A stretch of DNA of 64,000 bases from an uncultured Christensenellaceae bacterium (GCA_910586625.1 CAJUIZ010000005.1:62001-126000), one strand, 5' to 3'. Numbered from the stretch's first letter, positions 52,732 to 61,598 are shown. Notes: generated from the letters alone by a model not told the origin. Numbers and translations: made by a program.

Positions 52732-53461
52732 TTGAAAAAGTTACATACATACGGCTACTATTGGTGTTTTTACTTGCCGCCTGACATTTTTGGTCGGATG
52801 CGACGAATTTGAAAGCGACCGCGCGGACGGATTGGAAATATAACTACTGCGAAGCAAAACGGATGATTGCCGCAGTAGGCGAATACGAGCAGGACGGTGA
52901 CCTGAATAATACGGATATAATTTCCCCGATACATTCAAGGGCTGCACAGTAACGTCGCCGAGCGAATGGATTTACCCCGCCGGACCGAGCTATGCATTCG
53001 CGCTACTGCTGTACAAGGTTTTTGAAAAAGAGACGATAAACGGCAATTGTTATAATTTCGGCAGAAAAGCAAATACTCAAAGTGATTTCGAAGCGGAAAT
53101 TAAACGAGAATTGAAGTCGGAAAGCGTTGAAATTAAAGACGACCTTGTGTTCAACCTGCATATCGGCGCTAATTTACGCGAGCTTGGCGAGCCGCTCGAA
53201 CAAGCCGTCGGCTCTATCGGCAGCGATAGGAGCTTCCGTATCTTTATCTATTACAAGGATGAAGCGCAGACATATCAGGCATATGCGGTAAGCTTATTCG
53301 TTACGGTGGACGAAAACAACCGATACTTCTACTCCGACGAGTTAGGCAGAATGTACTACAAGGATACAAATAAGCTTGTGGACGCATTCTTCTACCGCAA
53401 TCGAGAAAGCTTTCCCGAAAACAGTCTGCCAAAATATCCAAATTTAACCGATATCGTATAA
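52732..53461 (+). pseudogene. Frameshifted lipoprotein gene
   Basis: Pieces of one protein lie in three frames: a signal peptide ('YIRLLLVFLLAA', then 'LTFLVGCDEFESDRADG' with a good lipobox LVGC) at about 52732-52855, a second piece ('WKYNYCEAKRMIAAVGEYEQDGDLNN') to about 52918, and the main frame from about 52919 to the stop at 53461 ('FPDTFKGCTVTSPSEWIYPAGPSYAFALL' through 'SLPKYPNLTDIV'). At least three indels are needed to restore one frame. The intact version would be a secreted lipoprotein of roughly 240 aa of unknown function. The 116-aa frame from TTG 53111 is only its C-terminal part. Assembly or sequencing errors are an alternative explanation, given the G9 tract. Confidence 0.7.
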
Positions 53462-53485
53462 AAACGGTTATAACCGCACAATGAA

Positions 53486-53515
53486 ACCGCAAGTATGTCA
53501 TACTTGCGGTTTTTT
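53486..53515 (+). terminator. Rho-independent terminator after the lipoprotein pseudogene
   Basis: 10-bp stem (accgcaagta 53486-53495 with tacttgcggt 53501-53510), 5-nt loop and T-run to 53515. Confidence 0.9.
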
Positions 53516-53794
53516 CGTACAAGGTTCGAATACGGTACTTACTTAACCGAACAGGTTTGATTCTGCAAGGTTTTGGCGGCGTTATGCGCAGTAATACTGC
53601 GGCAATGTCTTGCTCGCAGTACGTTCGAGTTCCGCCACAACTGCTACGCACCGAAGAAGCGGAACTTGTGCGGGGCAGACATTATTGCAGAACGAAACGT
53701 ACCGAAAGCTCGACGCTCGGGTGCCATTGTCCGTTGGCTGTCGACGGGCTGCTTACATGCACGTAACCGCTACGCCCAAGCACAAACCGTAAAA
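53516..53794. other. GC-richer intergenic stretch without a convincing gene
   Basis: About 280 bp, noticeably richer in G+C than its surroundings from about 53560. All three forward frames stay open for some 150-180 bp, so none is favoured; the products are Arg/Cys-rich and unfamiliar, and no ribosome site stands out. It may be a degraded repeat or a structured RNA. Confidence 0.4.
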
Positions 53795-54547
53795 CTAAAT
53801 ATCTTTCAAAAAATCGTACTCTTCGAGCTGCTTACGATAGTCTTCGTATCGCGGCAAAAGATTGGAAATATAATTCCAAAAATTTTCGTCGTGGGTCGGA
53901 ATATAAAAATGCGCGAACGCATGCGCAATAAGATAAGTGCGCAGATTCAGCGGCAACTGCGTTATTCGGTAATCCACGCACAGTATACGCTGCGTAGCGA
54001 GTGAGCACTTTACCCAACCTTCGGAAACATCCTTAAACTCTATTTTCGACGGACACAGCGACGCGCTTGAGCCGAAGGAAGATACTTCGCTTGCAACGTA
54101 TAAGCCTGCCATTTTGCGTAGGAACGCTTTGATAGCCTTGACGCGCGATTCTCTGTCGGCAAAAGACTTTTCGCTGATAAATAGCGACGAGCCTTCCAAA
54201 TAGGTTTTATTGGACATACTTTTTACCACGTCCACCACGTCGCCCATAATTACGGTTTTTTTACCGGCAAAAATCTCTTTGATAACCTGACTGTCTATTT
54301 CTCTTTCCGTCCGACGCGCCAAGGTACGCGCCTTATTTAACGGTTCACAAGGCGCTTGCGTTTGAATTTTTTCCGCTTGTTTGGAATCGTCTTTTTCTTT
54401 CTTGGCGTTTATCCAAGCGGAGTTTTCTTCTATAATTTTGCGCAAACGCTTGCGCGTCACAAAAAAATTTGCTACGACGTTGAGCATTCCGTTATCGTAT
54501 TTAATTTTCACTATGTTTTTAAGCGTACGCGTGACTACAACCTTCAT
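53795..54547 (-). CDS. YgjP/DUF45-like metallopeptidase with degenerate active site
   Basis: 250 aa from the ATG at 54547 (an extension to 54580 is possible). The overall layout is that of YgjP-type SprT-related zinc peptidases: N-terminal beta region 'RTLKNIVKIKYDNGMLNVVA', a middle Lys/Glu stretch, 'FGSSASLCPSKIEFK' and 'CVDYRITQLPLNLRTYLIAH' leading to the metal helix. The helix reads HAFAH where the family has HELAH, so the catalytic Glu is replaced by Ala; the two His and the later 'PTHDENFWNYISNLLPRYEDYRKQLEEY' remain. Thus zinc may bind but hydrolysis is doubtful. A TATAAT (54555-54560, minus strand) lies 7 nt from the ATG and there is no ribosome site, suggesting another leaderless message. 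Confidence 0.82.
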   Translation of the reverse strand: MKVVVTRTLKNIVKIKYDNGMLNVVANFFVTRKRLRKIIEENSAWINAKKEKDDSKQAEKIQTQAPCEPLNKARTLARRTEREIDSQVIKEIFAGKKTVIMGDVVDVVKSMSNKTYLEGSSLFISEKSFADRESRVKAIKAFLRKMAGLYVASEVSSFGSSASLCPSKIEFKDVSEGWVKCSLATQRILCVDYRITQLPLNLRTYLIAHAFAHFYIPTHDENFWNYISNLLPRYEDYRKQLEEYDFLKDI

Positions 54548-54665
54548 AAAGACAATTATAAACCCAAACGGATTGCACATAACTGTCTATATATGCTAAT
54601 ATTACCGTTTTACTGTCGATTAAGACGTTTATCGGCTACTATGTCAGTAATAGTATTATAAATTA

Positions 54666-54694
54666 TTGACAAAATTGCGCTAATATTCTACAAT
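54666..54694 (+). promoter_or_regulatory. Promoter of the PadR-like regulator gene
   Basis: Consensus TTGACA (54666-54671), 17 bp, TACAAT (54689-54694), followed by a full ribosome site 'aaaggagg' at 54701-54708. Confidence 0.85.
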
Positions 54695-54721
54695 TATCGC
54701 AAAGGAGGCAAGCTATTTGCT

Positions 54722-56089
54722 ATGAGCGGAGATTTCACCTTTTTGAAAGGAAACATCGAAACGATTATACTGTGTTCGCTGTACAACAACGATAAATACG
54801 GCTACGAAATAGCTAAAGAAATAAAAGAACGTACTTCTAATAAGTACGAAATTAAGCAACCTACGCTCTACTCCTACTTGAAACGATTAGAAGAAGACGA
54901 TCTCATCGTATCCTATTGGGGAGAAAACTCCAACGGCGGCCGCAGACGGTATTACAAACTGACAAAAACGGGCAAATCCAATTGCGAGCAGTTTATTTCC
55001 GAATGGCAATATCAACGCTCGGTTTTAAGCGACTTGGTTGACGGAACTGCCGAAGGCACGGAAATAAAACAGGAAGATGCCACCCCGCTGTTCGGTCGAA
55101 GATCTCCCAAAAAAGAACGTAAAAGCGCGTTCAAGTCCGCAATAGACGAGCAGGACGAAATAGCGAGACGTTTGAGCGAGCTTATGGAACAGCAAAACGA
55201 CGACGTAGCTTCCAACGAAGAACAGCAACAAGCCGAACAACAGGAGTCTGTTTCCGCAGCCGCAACTCAAAGCGAAGAAACCGAGACAACCGCTACCGCT
55301 TTCACCGCTACGGAAGCCCGGCAGAATACAGCCGCGGAAACGCGTCAGATATCATTGGAAGAATACGAACAAGCGCGAGCCAGATTCGAAGTAAATCAGG
55401 ATAACGCCGACGTATTTTTACAGAATTTCGAAGAACGCGCAAAAGAAGTATCCGAAAGAGAACCGTCCGAGCAACAGGAAGGCGAAAATTACCAACACGT
55501 TTTAATGGGCGTATTAGGCGACCAGTTAGAAGAAATGCGGGAAACGTCGCAAAACGACGCGCACCGCTCCGCCTACTACAACGAACAGCCGTTGGGATTG
55601 GAAGACGTTGCCGACAGCCTTGCAAAAGAAGGAATACGCATACGCATTTACAATCATGCGACTGCGGTTTACAAGTCCAAAATGCTCATACCGCTGTCAA
55701 AGGTGCTGTGCCAAACGGCTTGGATTGCATACGCAGTGGCGTTTATTTATTACGGAATTTTGGCGTTGACGTCTATTTCCGTTAAAAATTGGTCTCCGTT
55801 TATAATAACCGTGGGAGCACTGCTTATTATACCGATCGGATTCTCGATAAACGCCATTATCGACCCTACAAGACGGGATAAGCCCGCATTCAACTTCAAG
55901 GTCGCAATTATAACTACAGCCGTTATAGGCGCAATTATAGTGCTTGCAGCCGTCGGATTCAGCGCCATAGCAAATACGGAATTTTCCAACTACGTGGCCG
56001 TATCTCAACAAATACTGATACCGCTGGGAATAGCTCTATTGCTGCCGATTTCAATATTGGTTTACAATTTGTTTTACAAAAGATATTAA
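54722..56089 (+). CDS. PadR-family regulator with C-terminal membrane domain
   Basis: 455 aa in three parts. Residues 1-100: PadR winged helix ('NIETIILCSLYNNDKYGYEIAKEI', 'TLYSYLKRLEEDDLIVSYWG', 'GGRRRYYKLTKTGKSN'). Residues about 105-315: low-complexity Gln/Glu/Thr/Ala-rich linker with short coiled stretches. Residues about 327-452: four membrane helices separated by short loops, ending 'YNLFYKRY'. Soluble PadR proteins end after about 110-180 residues, so this is a membrane-tethered transcription factor. The ribosome site is 13 nt from the ATG, a little far. Target unknown; it may respond to envelope state. Confidence 0.88.
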   Translation: MSGDFTFLKGNIETIILCSLYNNDKYGYEIAKEIKERTSNKYEIKQPTLYSYLKRLEEDDLIVSYWGENSNGGRRRYYKLTKTGKSNCEQFISEWQYQRSVLSDLVDGTAEGTEIKQEDATPLFGRRSPKKERKSAFKSAIDEQDEIARRLSELMEQQNDDVASNEEQQQAEQQESVSAAATQSEETETTATAFTATEARQNTAAETRQISLEEYEQARARFEVNQDNADVFLQNFEERAKEVSEREPSEQQEGENYQHVLMGVLGDQLEEMRETSQNDAHRSAYYNEQPLGLEDVADSLAKEGIRIRIYNHATAVYKSKMLIPLSKVLCQTAWIAYAVAFIYYGILALTSISVKNWSPFIITVGALLIIPIGFSINAIIDPTRRDKPAFNFKVAIITTAVIGAIIVLAAVGFSAIANTEFSNYVAVSQQILIPLGIALLLPISILVYNLFYKRY

Positions 56090-56103
56090 AAACGCTTAAA
56101 ATA

Positions 56104-56138
56104 AAAGGTATCGGGCCAACAAGCCCCGATACCTTTTT
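56104..56138 (+). terminator. Rho-independent terminator after the PadR-like gene
   Basis: 12-bp stem (aaaggtatcggg 56104-56115 with cccgatacctttt from 56125), 9-nt loop, T-run to 56138. The A-rich 5' side could let it work for the opposite strand too. Confidence 0.9.
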
Positions 56139-56298
56139 ACTATACTTTACACTGCAAGACCGCATCTTTACGGACGCTTGATTTTTGCAAAACAGACGGT
56201 AAAAGATTGACCGCGGCAAATTATGCAAAATAACGCGAATAGAAAAAGCATACCATAACGTTTCCCAACTTGTTTGCATATTCCGTTTGCAATTTCTG

Positions 56299-57231
56299 CT
56301 ACAATCGCTTCGATAATTGCAGCGATTGGTTTACGACATTTTTGACGTTCTCGTACGAACAGTCTTTCAAAAATCGACCGACGGGCATATAGCGTACTTT
56401 TTCGATACGTTCTTCGCTTGGTTTCGGTTTGCGTTCGCTTTGTATTTCGAGCAAAACGGGCGTTATCGTTTTGCAAATTTTGCGACCGTCGGGGGTAGTA
56501 AAGCGCACTTCGAAGGGATCGAGAACAGCCGTTACTTCGTCTGCGCCGACTTGAACGCCCGTTTCTTCCGCGCATTCTCGTATTGCGGCGTCCATAGCAG
56601 TTTCGCCCGCTTCGATATGCCCCTTGGGGCATGAAAGCGCCGTATTGCCATAGACGTTTTCCAACGTGGCGAGTATTTTGTCTTTGCATAACACCACCGC
56701 CATTGCGCTGTATTCGCGAAAAACATCCGTGTTGGTGTCGAACCAAAATAATTTTTTATCCGCTATATCGCGCTCATATACGCCGCCGTTTTTGGCAATA
56801 ACCCGCTGCGAAGCATAATTGTCCAAATCGGCAGTCAACAGTACCTTGTCCATTCCCATACGCCAAGCCTTTAACAAGCACAGGCGTAAACCTTCGGTTG
56901 CGTATCCCTTTCCGCGCTCCCACGGCGCAACGCCGTAACCGATATGCCCTGCATAGGTTAAAATCGTTTCGTTATCTTTATAACGCAAATTGATTGCGCC
57001 GACAATTCGCTCATCATCGATAATCAAAAAATACTTTGCCGGCACGAAACCTTGCGGGCACGTCTCCTGCCTGTTCATAGCATTGACTTCCCGCCAAAAT
57101 TCCGCAAATGGCAAATTGCGGCTGTTAAGTCCGAAAGGGATTTTCTCGCTTCCGCATTCCGCCTTGTAACGACGCTCGAAGGCCGTAAACGCCTGTTCGT
57201 CTGTCGGTTCCAATTCTTTGAGTCGCACCAT
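56299..57231 (-). CDS. GNAT acetyltransferase-Nudix hydrolase fusion
   Basis: 310 aa with two catalytic domains. Residues about 1-170: GNAT fold, with the acetyl-CoA loop 'IGYGVAPWERGKGYATEGLRL' and 'NYASQRVIAKNGG'. Residues about 175-300: Nudix domain with a perfect box, GHIEAGETAMDAAIREC followed by AEETGV, matching G-x5-E-x7-REUxEExGU. Nudix substrates are unknown here; 'PKGHIEAGE' resembles general NTP/ADP-ribose pyrophosphohydrolases. Good ribosome site (aaggag, 11 nt from the ATG). Encoded just downstream of rnhA on the minus strand. Confidence 0.9.
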   Translation of the reverse strand: MVRLKELEPTDEQAFTAFERRYKAECGSEKIPFGLNSRNLPFAEFWREVNAMNRQETCPQGFVPAKYFLIIDDERIVGAINLRYKDNETILTYAGHIGYGVAPWERGKGYATEGLRLCLLKAWRMGMDKVLLTADLDNYASQRVIAKNGGVYERDIADKKLFWFDTNTDVFREYSAMAVVLCKDKILATLENVYGNTALSCPKGHIEAGETAMDAAIRECAEETGVQVGADEVTAVLDPFEVRFTTPDGRKICKTITPVLLEIQSERKPKPSEERIEKVRYMPVGRFLKDCSYENVKNVVNQSLQLSKRL

Positions 57232-57257
57232 AGATACTATTTCTCCTTTGCAATGCG

Positions 57258-57728
57258 CTATTTGCCGTTTTCGGTATTTTCCTGAATAATCTTTTGATAC
57301 CGTTCAACTTCGCCGCGCGCCAGTTCGTCGCAGCGTTCGTTCAATTCCACGTCGGCATGTCCCTTGACCTTTATAAAGGTTACGCTGTGCTTGTTTACTT
57401 CGTACAGTAGCGCGCGCCACAAATCGACGTTTTTAACTTCGCCCTTGGATGCGGTTTTCCAATTATTGTTTTGCCAAGAAGTTAGCCAATCCTTATTGAA
57501 AGCGTCGACTATATACTGCGAATCGCTGTATATTTCGCATTCGCAACGTTGATTTAGACATCTTAACGCCTGAATAACGGCAAACAATTCCATACGATTA
57601 TTTGTTGTTGCCTTGTCGTAGCCGCTTATTTCCTTTTTTACGCCGTTATATAAAAGTACGGCCCCCCAACCGCCTATGCCCGGGTTGCCCGAACACGCGC
57701 CGTCGGTATATATAATAACCTTTTTCAC
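57258..57728 (-). CDS. rnhA: Ribonuclease HI
   Basis: Cleaves RNA in RNA-DNA hybrids. 156 aa, GTG start at 57728. Catalytic acids Asp9 ('IYTDGACSGNPGIGGWG'), Glu47 ('NNRMELFAVIQAL'), Asp69 ('IYSDSQYIVDAF') and Asp134 with His124 ('VKGHADVELNERCDELA'). It includes the basic-protrusion helix ('WLTSWQNNNWKTASKGEVKN'), which gives tight substrate binding. 26 nt upstream of the GNAT-Nudix gene, so probably one transcript. Confidence 0.96.
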   Translation of the reverse strand: MKKVIIYTDGACSGNPGIGGWGAVLLYNGVKKEISGYDKATTNNRMELFAVIQALRCLNQRCECEIYSDSQYIVDAFNKDWLTSWQNNNWKTASKGEVKNVDLWRALLYEVNKHSVTFIKVKGHADVELNERCDELARGEVERYQKIIQENTENGK

Positions 57729-57824
57729 AATTCACCTGTATTAGTAACATTTTTGGTAACATTTCGCTGTATTAGTGGTCATAAGCAGCAAAAATATGCC
57801 GTTATTTCAGCATAAATATATAAA

Positions 57825-57865
57825 AACAGGGCAAAAAACGTTGTTTTTGTCGTTTTTGCCCTGTT
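57825..57865 (-). terminator. Terminator downstream of tRNA-Trp
   Basis: On the minus strand a 15-bp stem (57865-57851 with 57840-57825, one bulged base) with a 10-nt loop is followed by T-rich sequence. It begins at the last base of the encoded CCA. Confidence 0.8.
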
Positions 57866-57939
57866 GGCAGGGGAGACGCGATTCGAACACGCAACCGGCG
57901 GTTTTGGAGACCGCTGCTCTACCGTTGAGCCACTCCCCT
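57865..57939 (-). tRNA. trnW: tRNA-Trp (anticodon CCA)
   Basis: Acceptor stem AGGGGAG (57939-57933) pairs with CTCCCCT (57875-57869), discriminator G, and 3' CCA is encoded. The anticodon loop CTCCAAA is closed by GCGGT/ACCGC and gives anticodon CCA. D-arm 'GGCTCAACGGTAGAGC' and T-loop 'GTTCGAATC' are canonical. Single tRNA with its own terminator. Confidence 0.97.
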
Positions 57940-58094
57940 AAATATACGATATTACGTTGTACGCTTGCAAAACCATTGCTTTAATATTATAATGTAACAA
58001 GCAAATAATGTCAATTACTTGCAACGATTTGCATAAGAAAAATTATATAATCCACAACATTTATTACTTGCATTATGCAAAGGAGATATATCCC

Positions 58095-58694
58095 GTGTAT
58101 ATAAAAACTTACTATAACGAAATATGGTTTTGCGATCGGTATTATATAGGCGGAACGAATATACTTAGCGACGGCAACCGCAAATTTATAAAAGAAATAA
58201 ATATAAATTTATACGATTATTCAAAAAACTTTCCGTATAAATACATTAAAGGAGCCAATCTTTACTCATTGTCTGTTAACCGCAAGAAATTCAAAGTTGC
58301 TATTGCGGAAATAGCAAAAAATATTTATATAATCGCATATCTTAATTTTGTCAGTTTTGCAAAGTCCGTAAAAGCAGACGACGACATAAGCAGACAAAAA
58401 AACAGCGAGCTTTTATTCAACTTTGCCGTTAAACACGCGCGTGAAACGTCGGCATACGTCGACGTCGAATACGTATACAATCAAAACAATGCCGTAAGAT
58501 ACCGAATAAAAAGCGAAAACGGATGCGTTCTGGCTCAAAAACAAGTATACTGCCTAAACCCCGACGCAACAATAGCTATTCTGAACAATTTGGAAAACAA
58601 CCCCTACGAATATTTAGGTTGGTACGAAAACGAAGACGGAGTGTCGGTTTATCAAAATAAGGAAGAAGCATTAAAAAATATCTCTTTGCCGTGA
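58095..58694 (+). CDS. Hypothetical protein
   Basis: 199 aa if begun at GTG 58095, 9 nt after the strong ribosome site 'aaaggaga'; the frame is open upstream to 58008, but those 29 codons look like leader. Tyr/Asn/Lys-rich, no signal peptide or membrane helix. Lines such as 'YNEIWFCDRYYIGGTN', 'SELLFNFAVKHARETSAYVDVEYVY' and 'PYEYLGWYENEDGVSVYQN' suggest a mixed alpha/beta fold. I do not recognise the family. It is AT-richer than its neighbours and lies between a tRNA and a convergent rny, a common place for acquired genes. Confidence 0.65.
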   Translation: MYIKTYYNEIWFCDRYYIGGTNILSDGNRKFIKEININLYDYSKNFPYKYIKGANLYSLSVNRKKFKVAIAEIAKNIYIIAYLNFVSFAKSVKADDDISRQKNSELLFNFAVKHARETSAYVDVEYVYNQNNAVRYRIKSENGCVLAQKQVYCLNPDATIAILNNLENNPYEYLGWYENEDGVSVYQNKEEALKNISLP

Positions 58695-58710
58695 TGCAAA
58701 GAGATATTTT
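58675..58710. terminator. Terminator between the hypothetical gene and rny
   Basis: 15-bp stem (aaaatatctctttgc 58675-58689 with gcaaagagatatttt 58696-58710), 6-nt loop, T/A-rich on both sides, so it can work on both strands. The stop codon (58692-58694) lies in the loop and the final codons in the 5' arm. Confidence 0.9.
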
Positions 58711-58729
58711 TGTTTTAATATAAAATTTA

Positions 58730-60340
58730 CTATTTTGCAAAATCTACGCTGCGCGTTTCACGTATTACGTTAACCTTTATTTGTCCCGGATATTCTAATT
58801 CGCTTTCGATCTTGCGCGCAATTTCGTTAGCAAGCAATACGGTAGTTTCGTCGTTGACTTCTTCCGGCTTGACTATGATACGGATTTCGCGTCCCGCCTG
58901 CACGGCGTAGGACTTTTGCACGCCTTGGAATGAATTGGCAATCTCTTCGAGCTTTTCCAAACGTTTTACGTAATTTTCCAACGATTCGCGTCTGGCGCCC
59001 GGCCGTGCGCCGCTTACGGCATCCGCCGCGGCTACTATTACCGCTTCCACGGTCATCGGCTCTACGTCGCCGTGATGAGACGCAATACAGTTGACGACTT
59101 CCTTGCTTTCCTTATATTTCTTGGCAAGGTCCGCGCCTATCTGCATATGCGTGCCTTCGATTTCTTGGTCTACCGCCTTGCCGATATCGTGAAGCAACGC
59201 CCCGCGCTTGGCGAGAGCAACGTCAAGCCCAAGCTCGGAAGCCATAATACCCGCAATATAGCTCACTTCGACCGAATGCTTGAGAACATTCTGTCCGTAG
59301 CTGGTACGGAACTTCAAACGTCCCAAAAGCTTGATAAGCTCGGGATGCAAGCCGAATACGCCCGTATCGAAAGATGCGCCTTCGCCTTCGTCCTTGATGG
59401 TTACGTCCATATCGCGCTTGACCTTTTCCACCATTTCTTCTATGCGGGCGGGATGAATACGTCCGTCGGCAAGAAGCTTTTCGATGGTAATACGTGCGAT
59501 TTGACGTCTTACGGGGTCGAAGCCCGACAAAATTACCACTTCCGGAGTATCGTCGATTATAAGCTCGACGCCCGTTGCGTTTTCCAACGCGCGTATATTA
59601 CGTCCTTCGCGACCGATAAGGCGACCCTTCATTTCGTCGTTTGGCAGCGGCACAGTGGTAACCGTAGTTTCGCTTACTTGGTCGCTTGCGCAACGCTGTA
59701 TAGCCGTGGAAATGATTTCGCGCGCTTTCTGTTCGCCGCTTGCCTTGGCTTCGTTTTTGATTTTACGCACCAACGTAGCGGCTTCCTTACGCGCGTCGGC
59801 GACCATTTCGTCAACAAGCGTCTGTTTTGCTTCTTCACGGGAAAGCCCAGCTACGCGCTCTAATTCGGCTTGAATCTTCTGTTCCGACTTGTCTAACTCC
59901 TGCTTGCGCTTGGTCAACTCGTTTTGCTGACCGATAAGTTCCTTTTGCTGAACGTCTATTCGATCCAGCTTGTGCAACAGCAATTCTTCCTTTTTATCGA
60001 GAGCTTCTTCCTTTTGATTCATGCGGTTTTCCTGCTTGGAAAGCTCGCCGTTGCGTTCGCGGAATTGCCTTTCTTGTTCGTTTTTAATCTTTTGAGCTTC
60101 TTCTCTTGCTTCTTGTATCGCTTCTTTTTTAAGAGTTTTCGCTTCGTCCTTGGCAAAATCTATAATGGAATTTGCCTGTTCCTGCGCTGAGCCAACTTTT
60201 TTATTTCTGTTATGTCTATAAACTAAAACGCCTATCGCGCCGCCGCCTACAAGGCAGAGAACTCCTACGATAATCGGAATTAGAATATGAACCCAAGAAG
60301 GGGTACTATCGGCAAGGAAGAACAATAATGCGTTAAGCAT
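58730..60340 (-). CDS. rny: Ribonuclease Y
   Basis: Membrane-anchored endoribonuclease that starts mRNA decay in Firmicutes. 536 aa: N-terminal membrane helix (about 15-38, 'ILIPIIVGVLCLVGGGAIGVLVY'), long coiled coil (about 45-210, Glu/Lys/Gln-rich), KH domain with 'IGREGRNIRALENATGVELI', and HD domain with 'LLHDIGKAVDQEIEG' and 'VNCIASHHGDVEP'. Ribosome site 'aaggggg'. Downstream of recA on the same strand with a 240-bp gap. Confidence 0.97.
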   Translation of the reverse strand: MLNALLFFLADSTPSWVHILIPIIVGVLCLVGGGAIGVLVYRHNRNKKVGSAQEQANSIIDFAKDEAKTLKKEAIQEAREEAQKIKNEQERQFRERNGELSKQENRMNQKEEALDKKEELLLHKLDRIDVQQKELIGQQNELTKRKQELDKSEQKIQAELERVAGLSREEAKQTLVDEMVADARKEAATLVRKIKNEAKASGEQKAREIISTAIQRCASDQVSETTVTTVPLPNDEMKGRLIGREGRNIRALENATGVELIIDDTPEVVILSGFDPVRRQIARITIEKLLADGRIHPARIEEMVEKVKRDMDVTIKDEGEGASFDTGVFGLHPELIKLLGRLKFRTSYGQNVLKHSVEVSYIAGIMASELGLDVALAKRGALLHDIGKAVDQEIEGTHMQIGADLAKKYKESKEVVNCIASHHGDVEPMTVEAVIVAAADAVSGARPGARRESLENYVKRLEKLEEIANSFQGVQKSYAVQAGREIRIIVKPEEVNDETTVLLANEIARKIESELEYPGQIKVNVIRETRSVDFAK

Positions 60341-60539
60341 TTAATTATCCCCCTTAAAAAGTTTATATGAAATAAAATTTCACTGACTTATATTTTACTC
60401 ACTTTTTACCGATATGTCAATATAAAATAAAGAAATTATCTCGATATAAATATTTTATATATACTATATTACTTCTTAAAAATGCCGCGGAAGCATTGCC
60501 TATTTGGCGCATAACGGCGCTGTCAACTTTACAAATACA

Positions 60540-60569
60540 AACGCGCCCGACGTTATTATCAGGCGCGTT
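60540..60569 (-). terminator. Probable terminator of recA
   Basis: On the minus strand aacgcgcc (60569-60562) pairs with ggcgcgtt (60547-60540), enclosing a 14-nt loop, followed by TTGTATTTG. The T-run is interrupted, so it may be imperfect. Confidence 0.65.
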
Positions 60570-60584
60570 GATATCTAATCGGAA

Positions 60585-61598
60585 TTATTCTTCCGTTTGT
60601 TCTTCTTCGGCGGGTTTAAGCTTTTCCTTTATCTTGTCGGACAACATATCCATAAGCTCGGGATGGTTTTCCAAGTACATTTTTGCGTTTTCACGCCCTT
60701 GACCGATTTTTTCACCGTTATAGCTGAACCAAGAACCGCTCTTTTCGATATATCCGTAGCTCACAGCCATATCGAGAATACAACCCGAATTGGATATTCC
60801 CTTACCGAAAATAATCTCGAATTCCGCCGTTTTGAACGGGGGAGCCATCTTATTCTTTACAACCTTGACGCGCGTTTTACTGCCGATTATTTCCGAACCG
60901 TCCTTGATTTGGTCTACCTTTCTTACATCCAAACGCACGCTGGAATAGAACTTGAGAGCTTTACCGCCTGTAGTAGTTTCGGGATTGCCGAACATAACGC
61001 CGATTTTGTCGCGCAGTTGATTGATAAATATAATACAAGTGTTGGATTTGTTTCCTACGGCGATTATTTTACGTAAGCATTGCGACATAAGCCGAGCTTG
61101 AACGCCCATATGGCTATCGCCCATATCGCCTTCCAATTCGGAACGCGGAGTCAACGCCGCTACGGAGTCCACTACTATAAGATCGACCGCATTGCTACGT
61201 ACCAAGTAATCCAAAATATCCAACGCCTGCTCGCCGCTATCAGGCTGAGAAATGTACAGCTCGTCCAAATTGATGCCGAGATTCTTGGCGTATACGGGGT
61301 CGAGAGCCTGTTCCGCATCGATAAACGCGGCCGTTCCGCCCATTTTCTGCACCTGCGCTATAACGTGCAACGTGACCGTGGTTTTACCAGAAGCTTCCGG
61401 TCCGTAAATTTCTATAATACGTCCGCGCGGCAAGCCGCCGATTCCCAAAGCCATATCCAAAGGCAAGCAGCCCGTCGGAATTGCTTCTATATTCCTTGCT
61501 GCGGCATAGCTGCCTAACTTCATTATCGAGCCCTTACCGAATTCTTTCTCGATTTGCAAAATCGTTTGCTCTAATGCGCGTTTTTTGTCGTCTGTCAT
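60585..61598 (-). CDS. recA: Recombinase RecA
   Basis: 337 aa from the ATG at 61598, which is 9 nt after 'aaggag'; an ORF extension to 61631 adds 11 residues without a ribosome site. RecA core: Walker A 'GPEASGKTTVTLHVIAQ', Walker B 'LIVVDSVAALTPRSELEGD', L1/L2 loops ('GDSHMGVQARLMSQCLRK', 'INQLRDKIGVMFGNPETTTGGKALKFY'). C-terminal acidic tail 'PAEEEQTEE'. The gene follows cinA by 34 nt in the common pgsA-cinA-recA order, so it is likely read from an upstream promoter. Confidence 0.97.
   Translation of the reverse strand: MTDDKKRALEQTILQIEKEFGKGSIMKLGSYAAARNIEAIPTGCLPLDMALGIGGLPRGRIIEIYGPEASGKTTVTLHVIAQVQKMGGTAAFIDAEQALDPVYAKNLGINLDELYISQPDSGEQALDILDYLVRSNAVDLIVVDSVAALTPRSELEGDMGDSHMGVQARLMSQCLRKIIAVGNKSNTCIIFINQLRDKIGVMFGNPETTTGGKALKFYSSVRLDVRKVDQIKDGSEIIGSKTRVKVVKNKMAPPFKTAEFEIIFGKGISNSGCILDMAVSYGYIEKSGSWFSYNGEKIGQGRENAKMYLENHPELMDMLSDKIKEKLKPAEEEQTEE

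Noticed and set aside
53573..54004. 143-codon open frame overlapping the YgjP-like gene
   Set aside because: Half of it is antisense to a recognisable protein, and the rest lies in a stretch where all forward frames are open.
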